A stretch of DNA of 64,000 nucleotides from Perilla frutescens (Eukaryota > Streptophyta > Magnoliopsida > Lamiales > Lamiaceae). The stretch lies in the NCBI GenBank assembly GCA_026008535.1, contig BRKX01000009.1, positions 35,601,001 to 35,665,000 on the forward strand. Direction: 5' to 3'. Shown here piece after piece: positions 33,049 to 44,869 of the stretch. Within the stretch, counting starts at the first letter, position 1, and each line of letters opens with the position of its first letter. The notes under the pieces are model-generated. The model was not told the DNA's origin. It was given only the letters and a program-made list of their open reading frames with translations, and made no database searches. Position numbers and translations under genes: made by a program.

Positions 33049-34257
33049 ATAAAATACCTGAAGCATTAAAGTCAAAACCCAAAAGCATGTTTTCGATTAA
33101 ACTGCAAAAATCATTGTATGGGCTGAAACAGTCTGGCCGTATATGGTATAATAGATTGAGCAAGTATCTGTTGAAAGAAGGATACAAAAAATAATGATAT
33201 CTGCCCTTGTGTTTTCATAAAGAAAACCGAAAGTGGATTTGCAATTATAGCAGTTTATGTTGATGATTTGAATTTAATTGGGACTCCTGAAGAGCTCAAT
33301 AAAACTGCTGAATATTTGAAGAAAGAATTTGAGATGAAAGAATTGGGAAAGACAAAATTTTGTCTTGGTTTGCAAATTGAACGTGTCCGAGGAGGAACGT
33401 TTATTCACCAATCCACATATACAGAAAAAGTGTTAAAACGCTTTTACATGGATAATGCACATCTATTAGCATCACCAATCGTCGTTAGATCTCTTGATAC
33501 GAAGAAAGATCCATTTCGACCTATTGAAGATGGTGAAACGATACTTGGTCTTGAAGTACCATATCTAAGTGCAATTGGAGCATTAACTTATCTGGCTAAT
33601 TATACTAGACCAGATATAGCTTTTTCTGTAAATCTTCTCGCAAGATATAGCGCTGCACCAACTTTGAGACATTGAAATGGTGTTAAGCACATTCTACGTT
33701 ATCTGAAGGGTACCATAGACCTTGGGTTATGTTATTTGGAAAATTCTGATTCTTCTCTGGTAGGGTATTCGGATGCAGGATTTTTATCTGATCCACATCA
33801 AGCCAAGTCACAAATTGGCTATGTTTTCATATATGGTGGAACTGCTATATCATGGAAGTCTGTGAAGCAAACCTTGACTGCAACATCCTCAAATCATTCT
33901 GAAATCATTGCAATCCATGAAACAAGTTGAGAGTGTGTATGGTTGAAAAATATGACAAGTCACATCCAAGAGTCATGCGGATTACCTTCATCAAAGATCA
34001 CTCCAACTTTTTTGTATGAAGACAATGCTGCTTGCATTGCGCAACTCAAGGAAGGATACATCAAAGGTGATAGGACAAAGCACATTTCTCCTAAGTTATT
34101 CTACACACATGATCTCTAAAAGAATGGCGATATCAACATTCAACAAATTCGCTCAAGTGACAATTCGGCAGACTTATTCACAAAGGCATTACCAACATCA
34201 ATATTTAGAAAATTAGTACACAAGATCGGCATGCGTCGACTCCAAGATCTACAATGA
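33049..34257 (+). pseudogene. copia reverse transcriptase C-terminal part and RNase H (second pol remnant)
   Basis: Better preserved than the first remnant. The frame opens at KIPEALKSKPKSM, passes LYGLKQSGRIWYNRL and YVDDLNLIG (about 33257-33283, catalytic YVDD present), then ELGKTKFCLGLQIE, then the RNase H part (GYSDAGFLSDPH, TLTATSSNHSEIIA, YEDNAACIAQLKEG), ending ADLFTKALP. Stops or frame changes occur near 33194, 33674, 33928 and 34110. It begins in mid-RT immediately after a polypurine tract plus what looks like an LTR start (33036-33050), so its 5' part is absent. Confidence 0.8.
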
Positions 34258-34543
34258 TCTCAAGATCAGGGGGAGCAGTTGTACTCTTTTTCCTTCGACT
34301 AGATTTTTTCCCAATGGGTTTTTCTAGCAAGGTTTTAATGAGGCAACATTTGTTTTAGAGATTGGTCACTCAAGGGGGAGTGTTGTAAATATATCTAATA
34401 GATATATATGATATGAGTGATGGCCAAGTTACTAACTCTAAAACCCTATCTCTTGTACTATTATAAATAGAGGCATTTGGTCCTCATATTGAATACACAC
34501 AATTCATATTTTCTCTCGCCTCTCTCTAGTTTACAACAATTTA

Positions 34544-35638
34544 TATATTTTTTAATTATTCCGAATTTCCCAGTGTTTTAAAAGAGCATGCACAACTTCT
34601 ATCTTTTAAATAAGATCATTCTTATTTACAACACCTCCAACTGAAATTTTTTTATTTGATAGAAGATAAAGTGAAATATGGTAGAATGGTAGATCACTAT
34701 CTATCGGGATAGTGGAGAAAGAGGTAAGATCTTCTCCAAGAGTGGGTCACCGTCTCGATAAACTATAAATGTGGCGCAAAATTTGATAAAGTTTATCTCC
34801 CACAATTGAAATACGGCTCGGCAAAATGTAGGGGTTGTGAAGGTACTGTTCCTCTCGACAGCCTCACTTTCTTTTTTCTTTCTTTCATTATATAATTATA
34901 GTAATAGTTGATTTTTTATATTTTGTATTAGATTTCTTTCAATTGTTTTAAAACACAAACGACATAATTAATAAAAATAGAATTACATATACATTTAACA
35001 ATACAAAACCACAAATATATTAATAAACAATACAAACTCACAAATATATTTTACAATAAACAATACAAATACATAATTAATAAAAATACAAACATAATAC
35101 AATAAGAGTAAAATATTAAAAATACAACACACTTCGTAATGCTTTGATTGATCATTTGTAGGAGGAGTTTTCAAATTCAGAGATGTAATTATTATGAAAT
35201 ATAATTTATATTTTTTAAATGATCAATTATGAAATGTTGAATTTTATTTTGAATAAGTTGATTGTTTTTACATGAACCTTTTAATTTTTGTAAAATAAAA
35301 ATAAAATTTAATTATATATTAATTAAAAATAAAAAATAATGAGCAAGAATATATATATATATATAATCATATTCAATTAAATAATTCGATGATGAAAAAA
35401 TTAAATCAATCGTAAAGAGTATAAAAAAAGAATATTCCATTGTAAGGTGAAATGTAGAGTGATGTTGTTGGAGATGAAAATTGAAAATCTGTAACTTTAA
35501 CTGTATAGTAGTGTAGAGTTAATTGTATTCTGGTGAAAACTGTTGAAGATGGCCTAAGTGGGGAACGAGGTAAGTGAAGGGCACGGCACTTTGGGGAGAC
35601 TGTCTAGGCACATGAGGTGCACTTCTAGACTAGTACAA
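34544..35638. other. AT-rich intergenic DNA
   Basis: No gene recognised. Many A/T runs and a short (AT)n at about 35350-35364. Paired phrases near 34570-34640 and 35430-35570 (for example reduced forms of AACTTCTATC and TGAAGATGGCC) hint at an old MITE, but inverted ends could not be established. Confidence 0.5.
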
Positions 35639-36012
35639 TAGGGGTGGAAATGGGTCAAACTAGGATGGACCTTGTCTTAGTAGGTCCGAGCCTATTATAC
35701 AAATGTGAGTCCCAAACTTGGCCTAACATAACATATATCAAGTCAAAACATAAATGATAATAAATATTATTTCATTTTTAAACGGTAAATATATAATAAC
35801 TTATATTATACTCTGTCATATTATATATATATGTGGAGTATTTAGTTAGACTGATAAATTTAGTGAGCTTTTTCAAAAATCTAAGTCAAGGCCTACTTAT
35901 CAATGTAGACTCCTAAAAAGGCCAAAGTCTCGTCTTTTTATTACATAGGTCAGGCTCAGCTAAGTCTAAAGCAGGCTAGGTTATAAGCCCATGTCGGGCG
36001 GCTTGGCCCTGT
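35639..36012. mobile_element. possible hAT-type MITE
   Basis: The left end TAGGGGTGGAAATGGGTC and the inverted right end CAGGGCCAAGCCGCCCG...ATGGGC resemble hAT-family MITE termini that open C/TAGGGG. The interior is AT-rich, with GGTCCGAGCC/GGGCGGCTTGG pieces near the ends. No clear 8-bp target duplication. Low confidence. Confidence 0.35.
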
Positions 36013-36725
36013 AGGTATATATATTTTGGGGAGTCAAACATATTTGTGTGTATATTTAATTTACATATATTTTTTATTTATGTAATATTTTTTTATATAG
36101 TTTTTTTTATATGAACTAGCTTAACACAATGTGTGATGATAAATAAATTGACCTTATTTTTTTTAACAATATGACGTAGTCTCTGAAATTTGATAAGATA
36201 AATTATAGAATGATCATGTACGAGCTATTTAAGCTTTTGAATTAAACTGTATAAAAATAATATTTTATGTTTAGCTCAAATTAATATTTTAAATAATTGA
36301 AAAGTGTAAATATTTTTATTTTATTTTATGATTTGACATTTTGGAGTGGAATTTTTTTTTCTCAAAAATTATGCACTACTTTGTTTTAATATATAAGTAA
36401 ATGTAAATAAATTAATAAGATATAAGTAAAGATAAATTACTGAATATGACGGTGGGATTATTAATAATTATTTTTTAGATAGAATGATTGAGGAGATAAA
36501 TGTTAAATAGATATTAGCTAGTTATGTTGTGATGTGGCAATAATAGTACCTAAAAATTGGATAGAACCATTGGAGATGCCCTTAGGGTGGTTGTAATGCA
36601 AAATAGAAAAAACTCAACTTATTCACTGCCACATCAACGCCACATCAAAAAACAATTTCTACCAATCTATCTATGGAATGCAAGAGTCAAAAAACAACTT
36701 ATACAGGGTCCCACATACACACATC

Positions 36726-36766
<41 letters not shown>

Positions 36767-37620
36767 AATGGATCAATTGTAAACAAATCCCTAGTGTGTA
36801 AACTGTAAATCAATCTCCCATCATCCATCTAAAAAAATACACGGTCAATATTTGGAGAAAATTTTGATTGCAGTTTTGTAATTTTCGCAACTTTTTTTAG
36901 TCTATTGGGGTATTTATGTCCATTTGTTGAAAAAATTTGATGTCATGCTGACTGGGCATCTTAAAAAAATTATTAAAAGCTTCAAACGATCATAACTTGC
37001 TCGTTTTTTATCGGATTAACGCAAATAATATATCAAATTAAAGGTTTTTTTTAATCCTCTTTCATTTAAGATCAGTGAAGCATATGTTTATCTAGAAAAA
37101 TATGGACAACAAATACTAAAATTTTATTTTCCATGCGTATTCAAGCTCAGACTATTTTGTTAGCATAAGACATATGTTTCGTTAGCACATGACAAATGTT
37201 TTCAAGAGAATACATAAACTTGGCAACCTTGACATTAATGATTAATCCATAAATCACCTTTTACAATAAAAATCTACCTTCACTAATTTGGCTTTTTTTT
37301 CAATATAATCAAACTATCTAAAAAAGAATTAAATCAACATGATTAAATGACAATTGCTCATTATAAAAAGAAACTTACAAAATATAGATGTCGCACTATT
37401 ATTTTCTCCAATATCGTGAGTTGTAACAAACACTTAAACACAATTAAAGGCTAAGGTTGAATATTAACCTCATCAATTTGCAAGAGCCTTCCAATTTTTT
37501 TTTTAAATCTCTAACTGTAAATAATTGACAGCAAAAACTCTTTACAGTTAGAGATAAAAACTAATGAATACTACTTAATATTATATCCATGGTAAAAACT
37601 TGCATGCACTAGATGTATAT
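36013..37620. other. AT-rich intergenic DNA with (AT)n and one transposon end
   Basis: An (AT)n microsatellite (about 36729-36764) directly abuts GGAATGGATCAATTGTAAAC (from 36765). The next 65 bases follow the same plan as the ends of the 38106-47762 element (CCCTAGTGTGTAAACTGTAA ... CATCCATCT). No partner end was found. No gene seen. Confidence 0.55.
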
Positions 37621-37627
37621 AAGCTTA

Positions 37628-37940
37628 TATCAGACGGTCAACGCTTTTGACAGGTCAAATGCGGGTCAACCCGCAAAAAAGAAAATTAGTAAAATAGGTG
37701 ATACTTTTTAATGATACAGATGATACTTTTTTAATTTTGAGTGATACTTTTTAGTGTTACGGTTGATACTGATTTTGACGGTTTATTTATTTATTTATTT
37801 TGGTCGATACCTTTTAAGGATACAAGTGATACTTTTAGGCTTTTGAGTGATATTTTTTAGTGTTACACTTTATACTAATTTTAAAGGATTTTTTTTTCTG
37901 GCGTTGATCGGTCAATGCGTCTGATGGTGCACCTAATGCA
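37628..37940. mobile_element. small TIR element with GATACTTTTTA repeats
   Basis: ATCAGACGGTCAACGC near the left end and ATCAGACGCATTGACCGATCAACGCC (read inverted from about 37933) form imperfect inverted ends. Between them GTGATACTTTTTAGTGTTAC-type phrases recur about seven times (37698-37875). Non-coding. Confidence 0.45.
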
Positions 37941-37962
37941 CACAAGTGCTTCTCTATATCCA

Positions 37963-38092
37963 CATATAAACATTACAAATCTTATATACACGTGTATTCA
38001 TTTTATAAACATGTCATTAATTGGAGCTTTACACCTATCACATTTCCAAAACGCCACATGTAAGCTTAAAAATACAAGTTGTAATGTTTATA
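37963..38092. repeat. inverted repeat
   Basis: ATATAAACATTACAA (37966-37980) recurs inverted as TTGTAATGTTTATAT near 38077-38091. It could fold as a long hairpin or be a very short MITE. Confidence 0.55.
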
Positions 38093-38576
38093 TACTTATA
38101 TACAGGGAGTGGTTCCAGAAGGAACCATACCCTGTGTGAGAACTAAGAACCAATCTTCACTATCTAATCCAATCAAATCTATAGCCCATATTAAAATCAC
38201 CATGCGGTGGTGTTAGGAAAATTGTTGGGAAAATCCCAACTGATGGTTTTGATAAAATGTCAAAACATGTGTGATGATTCAATGAAAAACTGTAGGTTAT
38301 GAAAAGCTGAAAATTGAGGTACTGACCAAGTAAGACTTCAGATGTCAGTCTAGGTGAAATGAGAGATAGTTATCTTGAAGCATGGTCAACCAGCTTAAAA
38401 GGTTGCCTTGATCAGACCAGTCAGAGTTAACTCTTCAAAGCTTAAGAAAAGCTATAAGGGGGGGGGGGAAGAGAACTTTGGAGACTGGTAGGCATCCATA
38501 GATGAGTAATCATCAGTCCTAGCAGAAAGCTAAGACAGACTGATGAGAAGAGAGCCAACTTGAAAGCTGAAACTGA

Positions 38577-38691
38577 ACTGATCAAAGATCAGTCAGTTAC
38601 AAAGGGCTAACCCTAAACTGATCAAAGATCAGTTAGATGGAAGAAAGCTCTAAAAAGCTTTGAGCCAATATTGAACTGACCATAGATCAGT
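38577..38691. repeat. three spaced palindromes in the SIRE LTR
   Basis: ACTGATCAAAGATCAGT occurs at 38577-38593 and 38617-38633, with the variant ACTGACCATAGATCAGT at 38675-38691. Each is a 7+3+7 inverted repeat. They lie in the U3-like half of the LTR. Confidence 0.8.
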
Positions 38692-39706
38692 TCAAAGAGA
38701 GAAAAGCTCAAGCAAGTAGCCAACTGATAGTCCAGAACTGAAAGTTTTTTGAAGCTAAGCTGCCAAGTCAGCTGAACTGGACCATATCAGGACTGAAGCT
38801 CAAGGCAGCTGAGGATCTGCCAACTGGACAATCTCAGAGCTAAAAGCCGAGATAGCTAAAAGCCCATCAACTGAATGTCCAAAACTGATAGCCGAATTAC
38901 CTGCTCTCTCTAACAAGTAGTCAATGAAGATCTTGACAAAAATCTTTAAAAGATTCTGATGATTTTAGAGCAGAGGTCATTAAAGTCGAACGACTAGTTC
39001 ATTGAGAGCTTCAAACAACTACGGGCATTAAAAATGCCACCAGTGAATTCAGGATATTCACCAATCACAACGGTCAAAAGATCACTCATCTATTTAAAAG
39101 AGAGTGAATTCAACTTTAGACACACATATACACACAAGAGTGAAGAGACTTTCACCAACAAGAATTCTTCATGTGTAACTGTAATAAAAAAACTTTACAC
39201 TTGCATGGTGGATTGCCCTTCTGCGGAAGGAAGAGAGGACGTAGAAGTAGGAAGCTTTGAACCTCTATAAAGTCTTGTGTGTGTTGTTCTTATTGCTTTC
39301 AGCTTTGCATGTTCTTAAACTGCACACCTTCACACACACATGCTGCATTAACGAGCTAAGCTAAGTCTTCAAAGCTATCAGTTCTAACTAATCAGCTCAC
39401 CAGCTAAGCTTCAGTCAGGCTTTCTCAACTGATTAAGAAAGCACAGATAAAATATTGAAAGTGAGTCAGGGCCCTATCTATTCTACATCAGTTTAAAGTT
39501 TTGAAGTCAGTTTATTCACCCCCCTCTAAATTGACATAGACTTGCACCGGGACCAACAAGTGGTATCAGAGCGGTTGATTCTAAGGATCAGCCGTTTCTG
39601 CAGATCATTTGAATCAGATCTGTTTATCTGTGCTAACGGTTCAAGTTATGTGAAACCATAAGCTATCTCTCTTTTCAGTTGAGAATTAGACAATTGGAGC
39701 AGGAGG

Positions 39707-41341
39707 ATGAAAGCTCATCTATGCTCCATCCATGAGAATATGTGGGAGGTGATTGAAGACAGTCCAATCATCATTATGATGGACAATGAAGCCCACATCA
39801 TGGATGTCAACCAACGGGCCAGGATCTCAAAACCAACTCATCTTCTCACGGGTGAAGAGAAAAAGTTAAAGAATCTAGAGTTTGTTGCTCAAGCAGCACT
39901 TTTTTAAACTCTAGATGAGGATCGCATGAAATACACTAAAAACTGCAGAACAGCGAATGAGATTTGGGACTTGCTTGTAGATTTATGCAAAGAGTCCGAG
40001 GCCATCAAAGGAAACAAGCTCCAGCTGGCAGTTGACAAGTATGAGTCTTTCAAAATGCAGCCGGAAGAAAGCATCTCGAGCCTAGAAACAAGTTTTCTTG
40101 GCATCATAAGCGAGATGAACAATCTGGAAAGAACTATCCCAACAGCGAGATGAACTCAAAAGTTCTTGATAATCTCACTGATGAATGGGATATGAAAGTT
40201 ACTGCTATTAAAGAGTCAAGAGACTTAAATAGCATTACTCCTAGAGAGTTATTTGGATCTCTCAAAGCTCATGAATACAGTCTAAACCGAAAGATGGAAG
40301 CATCCATTTCCTCTTCTCATGATGCTTCTTTCTATGCTGAAAGGAATCGGTTCAGAGAAGCCCGTGGAAGAAACAACTTCTGACCAAGAGGCTCGCCTGT
40401 TACAGAGACTCCAGGAGGATCGGTAACTGATCGAAGAAGAGAGTCAGTCGATAAAAAGGAGACCTGACTGAGGATATAAATGAGCAAATCCAGTCAATGA
40501 TAAGATTGTTGGAAAAGCTTAGAAAAGTAAGAGATCAACAATCAGCTCAACCCCAAGCTGATGAAGTTGCTAACGGAGAGAGGAACCAGCAGCCAGCTGA
40601 TCGACCAGCTGAACAATTCAAGATGGCAAACATGAACATAGAAGAATGTTTCCACTGCCATAAGCAAGGATACTATAGATACAAGTGTCCAGAGCTTCCT
40701 GTAGATAAAAAGGTCAAAGTGAGAAGAAGCTTTTTCAAAAGGAAAGTAATGATCGCAAATTCTGAAAATACCGTGCTTGACGATTCAGACTACCCATCTA
40801 GAATCGACTCAGACGGCTATAGCTCCAATGATGAAGCTCTAATATGCCTCATGGCCGACAATGATGAAGAGGTTAGTAAGTCTGACTCAATAACCTCTTT
40901 CTATCACATACATGAAGCTTCGATTTCTAGGAATGAACTGGATGAACAGTTAAGAATCCTAGAAGATCAGTTAGCTTATTTATCAAATATGCATATTGAA
41001 CTGAAGGGTAAAAATAATGAGCTCAGAGGCAGAGTTGATGAGCTAAGCGTTGAAAACGAAAGACTGAAAAGTCATGATGCTCAGTTAACAGAAATGGATC
41101 AGCTGAAGCTGAGAAACGCTGAACTAGAAGCCGAGAATGAGCAGCTTAAGCTAAAAATTCTTGAAAAAGAGGAATTAACCCTCAAGTTCAAGAAGGGATC
41201 CTAGACTCTAGATGAAATCTTGAGTCATCAGAGAATTGAAGTTGGGAGCCCAGGGCTGGGATATAGTAAGTACACTGCTGCAGAGAAGGGTAATGCAGTC
41301 GCACAGAGCTGTGAATCTGGAATCCTAAAAGGATTCACAAG
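39707..41341 (+). pseudogene. SIRE-type copia gag, broken by several stops
   Basis: The UBN2-like capsid part (NCRTANEIWDLL, SISSLETSFLGIISEMNNL, LFGSLKAHEYSL) is spread over three frames with stops near 39905, 40153 and 40381. The last frame (40497-41204) has a zinc knuckle CFHCHKQGYYRYKC, an acidic linker and about 100 residues of heptad-like coiled coil rich in L, E and N. A trailing GSPGLGYSKYTAAEKG-like segment (about 41247-41300) is usual before the SIRE protease. Not translatable as one protein. Confidence 0.75.
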
Positions 41342-41347
41342 ACCAGT

Positions 41348-43432
41348 TCAACCCCCTCCTAGTTGAGGAGTCCAAAGACAAGGGCATCTTGGAAACTCCT
41401 CAAGCTTAGCCCAAAGATCAGACTGATCAATCGAGAAGGGTAACTCGAAGACAGTCATTATTTCAAAGGCTTGGTGCTCAGTTAAAGCCTTGATGACGTA
41501 CGAAAAGGACTCAATGAATTCTACCCAACGGGCATGTCGCTTGTTCAGATTTTGCTGGCCCTTTAAATGCTTCAAGCTCTCATAGTCCGTGTGAATCACG
41601 AACTCTTTAGGCCACAAATAGTGCTACCATGTATCCAAAGCTCTCTTCAATGCATATAACAAATTATCATACGTCGAGTATTTAAGGGCTGCATCGTTGA
41701 GCTTTTCACTGAAATAGACGACTGGACGCCATTATGCATTAAAACAGCACCAATCCCCTTGCCCGATGCATCACACTCAATTTCAAAAGTTTTATTAAAG
41801 TCCGACAAAAATAAAACAAGCGCATTACACAACAAAGATTTCAAAGTAATAAACACATGCTCTTGAGCTGGACCCCATTCAAACTTTCAATCTTTCTTAC
41901 TTAACTCGATAATCGGCGTGGCTATGCTGAAAAAATCACGCACAAAGCGACGATAAAATCCAGCAAGTCCGTGGAAAGATCGGACCTCAGACGCCGATGT
42001 AGGAGTCGACCATTCCTCGATCGCCTTGATCTTAGAACGATCTACTTCTATACCGCATTCACTAACAATGAAGCAGAGAAATACGACTTTTTTCATGCAA
42101 AAAGAACACTTAGACAAGTTTCCATACAATTTTGATGCTCTCAAAAGATTAAAACATGCCTAAGGTGCTGCATATGTGTGTGTGGCATGTCACTATAAAT
42201 AAGGATACCATCAAAGTATACAAAGATAAATTTTCCAATTACTTCATGCAAAACATGATTCATTAACCTCATAAACATGCTTGGTACATTTGTGAGACCA
42301 AAAGGCATGAGAGCCACTCATATAGATCATGTTTTGTTTTAAAAGCTATTTTCCATTCATCCCCTTCATGCATACGTACTTGAAAGTAACCAGAACGTAA
42401 ATCTATCTTAGAAAAGATTTTAGAACTAGACAACTCATCAAGCGTATCATCTAATTTAGGAATAGGAAAATGATACTTTACCGTGATTTTATTAATAGGT
42501 CGACAGTCCATGCACATGCGCCATTTATTATTCTTCTGCGGCACTAGGATCACGGGCACGACGCAAGGACTCATTGATTCACAGATTTGTTGCTTCTCCA
42601 ACAGCTCCTTGACTTGATGATCAATCTTCTTCATCTCATCGGGGCTGGTACGGTAATCGAGTTGGTTTGGAAGCACGGCTTCGGGCTGGAAATTGATTTA
42701 ATGCTCGATCTCTCGAATCGGCAGCAAACCACTTAGAATTTCATCCGGGAACACGTCACTGTACTCGTCCAATAGGGGCTGCACATCACTAGACAAACAA
42801 GTATCATTAGTAGCACTGCCTTTATATGTAAGTAAGACGAGAGGCAACCCTGCTTTCATGGCTTTTTCGACTCCTTGAACTGAACCTTTATTTATAGTTG
42901 TATCCACTGCTTTATCACGAGTTAAAGAGTGATGAGGGGGCTGAATTGAAGAGGAGGAGGTAGCAGGAATGGGCTGTTCATCCATGGACTTGGCCGAGGC
43001 TCCGGCGGCGGCGGTCTTCCTCGCGGTGGCGGCTGCGGCCTGTTTTTCCTTCTCTTCTTTGAATCTCTCTTGCATGCGTTGCTGATTCTCGGCAAGGACT
43101 TTAGGGGACAGCGGCTTTAGGATTGATGTTCGACCATTAATCTCGACGGCATAAGTGTTCAAACGGCCATCATGAACAACGCGATGATCAAACTGCCACG
43201 GTCTGCCTAAAAGGATGTGCACTGCATCTATAGGAATAACATCACACAATACAATGTCAAAAAACTTACTAATTGAGAATTCGACACTTATCTGGTAAAC
43301 AACTCGAATTTCACCTCTATCTGTGAGCCACTGCAGTTGGTATAGCTTTGGATGCTTCTTTGTGACCAGGGCGAGTTTATCTACTCCATATTGACCGATG
43401 GCATTTATGACACTATCACTATCAATGATCAT
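41348..43432 (-). pseudogene. gypsy protease - reverse transcriptase - RNase H, broken
   Basis: A retropepsin-like part (IIDSDSVINAIG ... VHILLGRPWQFDHRVVHDGR) fills 43432-43170, where the expected DG/DS active site reads DSDS. After a low-complexity Ala/Lys linker comes RT: VPVILVPQKNNKWRMCMDCRP, FSKIDLRSGYFQVRM, then VYFDGILIYS (about 42230), where the second catalytic Asp of the usual FDD is Gly. A thumb part (VRSFHGLAGFYRRFVRDF) and an RNase H part (FEIECDASGKGIGAVL, FVIHTDYESLKHL) follow. Several stops. The frame ends at the junction near 41348. Confidence 0.85.
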
Positions 43433-43904
43433 AGAGCAAGTCTTATTTTAATCATCACGCGGGTGTAGAATATATTCTTCCACTGATGATCTTGCTCCTC
43501 ATCTCGAATGATGCTCAGACTCCGGATTGTGACAAGACTGACTGCTGGTAACTCCGGATCAATCTCTTTAGACTTGACATCATTCATCCTTTTCTCTTCA
43601 CTGGCGTCGCCTGGGGGCTATTCAAACTCGTCCTCGCTGGCTGATTCGATCTCATCTTGTTTTGTAATGTACAGAACTCGCCGGTTCGGATATTGGGCTT
43701 GAAAGTGGCCCAAATCTTGACATTAGCTAGGGGCTGCTGTAGGTGATAGAGTATGCTGATTAGGCCATGTTTAGGGTGGCCTTATCGATGTGGGCTGCGT
43801 AGACTCGGGTCTATAACTTGGCTGTGGTGTAGTACGATCAAAATGTCGAATGGGCTGCTCGGGAGGTGCTTGTGGATAGGTGGCATTAGTTGGCGTCGTG
43901 GATG

Positions 43905-44814
43905 ATGAAGCTCAACTCCAACGTTTACGTGGAGGGGCTACACTATGTGAAGATCGGCGCCGACCATCTCTCAAATGACGTTTTATAATTGATGCATAAT
44001 GCACCATCTCCTTGATGCTTGAAAAGTCTCTTAATTCAACTTCACAAGCTATATCCGGGTTCATGCCTTCAATGTACCAGATAATAGTAGCATCAAGTGA
44101 TTCATCTTTCCCGACTTGATTCAGTGCTATCTCGAGTTTCTTGTGGTACTCCTCAATCGAACGTGTGCCTTACTTAATTCTATTCAGCTTCTTTTCAAGG
44201 TCACGTCCATAATGTACGTGGATAAAATGTCCTTTCATGACGTTCTTCATCTCATGCCATGTGTCGGTAGGTGGATGGCGATCACAGCATCGCCGGTTCT
44301 GTTGGAAGTCCCACCAGGTGGCTGCATAGCCTCGAAACTCCAATGAGGCTAACTGGACCTTCTTCTGTTCAGGAAAGTCATAACAGTCGAATATCTTATC
44401 GACTTTCCTCTCCCAATCGAGATACACGTCTGGATCGTGTAATACCTCAAATTCTGAAATGTTTGTTTTGATGTTGTTTAAAAAGCTATTTGCATCGTCG
44501 TATCTTGGCTGGTTGGCGCAGATTGCACGCCTATAAGATGCACGTGGGCGGCTACGCTCCCTCTATGGAGGCTCATACTCGGCTTCTGAGCTCTCTTCTG
44601 CATTACCCTCATCTTCAGGCTCTTCTTCTTGTATTGCAGGCTGTCTATGTGCTGTAACAATTCTGGGTGGCTGGACTCGAGTGTTGAGTCTCTTGAACTG
44701 CTGCATCATGCTGTCTATTTTGTCTGACATTGCCTGTTGCTGCTTCTGGAAGTGACTGAAAATTACCTCAAAGTGGTATTTAGGATCCCACTGTTGAGGT
44801 GTCCTAGATGACAT
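43905..44814 (-). pseudogene. gypsy gag, broken
   Basis: Capsid-type retrotransposon gag: YLDWERKVDKIFDCYDFPEQ, GYAATWWDFQQ and WHEMKNVMKGHF in the 44427-44170 frame. An N-terminal coiled/acidic part is at 44814-44563, and a C-terminal part after a stop reads SIEEYHKKLEIALNQVGK and GMNPDIACEVEL. Stops near 44563 and 44173 break it. Confidence 0.75.
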
Positions 44815-44869
44815 CGGGTCATCTGATGGCGTATCGGGCGATGCGAGTGTGCTCTCTTTCTGTATCGTA

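Larger units (their letters stand above)
28559..34538 (+). mobile_element. Ty1-copia retrotransposon with nested insertion
   Basis: The 3' LTR is 34381-34538, starting TGTTGTAAATATATC and ending TTTACAACA. The 5' LTR is the same sequence split in two, 28559-28660 and 29547-29606. Target-site duplications ATTTA are perfect at 28554-28558 and 34539-34543. After the 5' LTR comes CGTTATCAGCACGAG, the probable primer-binding region. A polypurine tract AAGGGGGAG precedes the 3' LTR (34372-34380). Each LTR has TATAAATAG (28644-28652 and 34462-34470). Gag is not recognisable; pol remains are described separately. The two LTRs are almost identical apart from the insertion. Confidence 0.93.
38223..41345 (+). 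mobile_element. SIRE/Maximus-like Ty1-copia, 3' part missing
   Basis: A single 5' LTR, 38223-39558 (1336 bp), runs TGTTGGGAAAATCCC...GGGACCAACA, followed by a Met-tRNA primer-binding site (TGGTATCAGAGCGG, 39561-39574). The long LTR and a gag with zinc knuckle plus long coiled coil suit the SIRE lineage. Protease, integrase, RT and the 3' LTR are absent. The sequence passes at about 41345 straight into a gypsy element in the opposite orientation. Confidence 0.8.
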
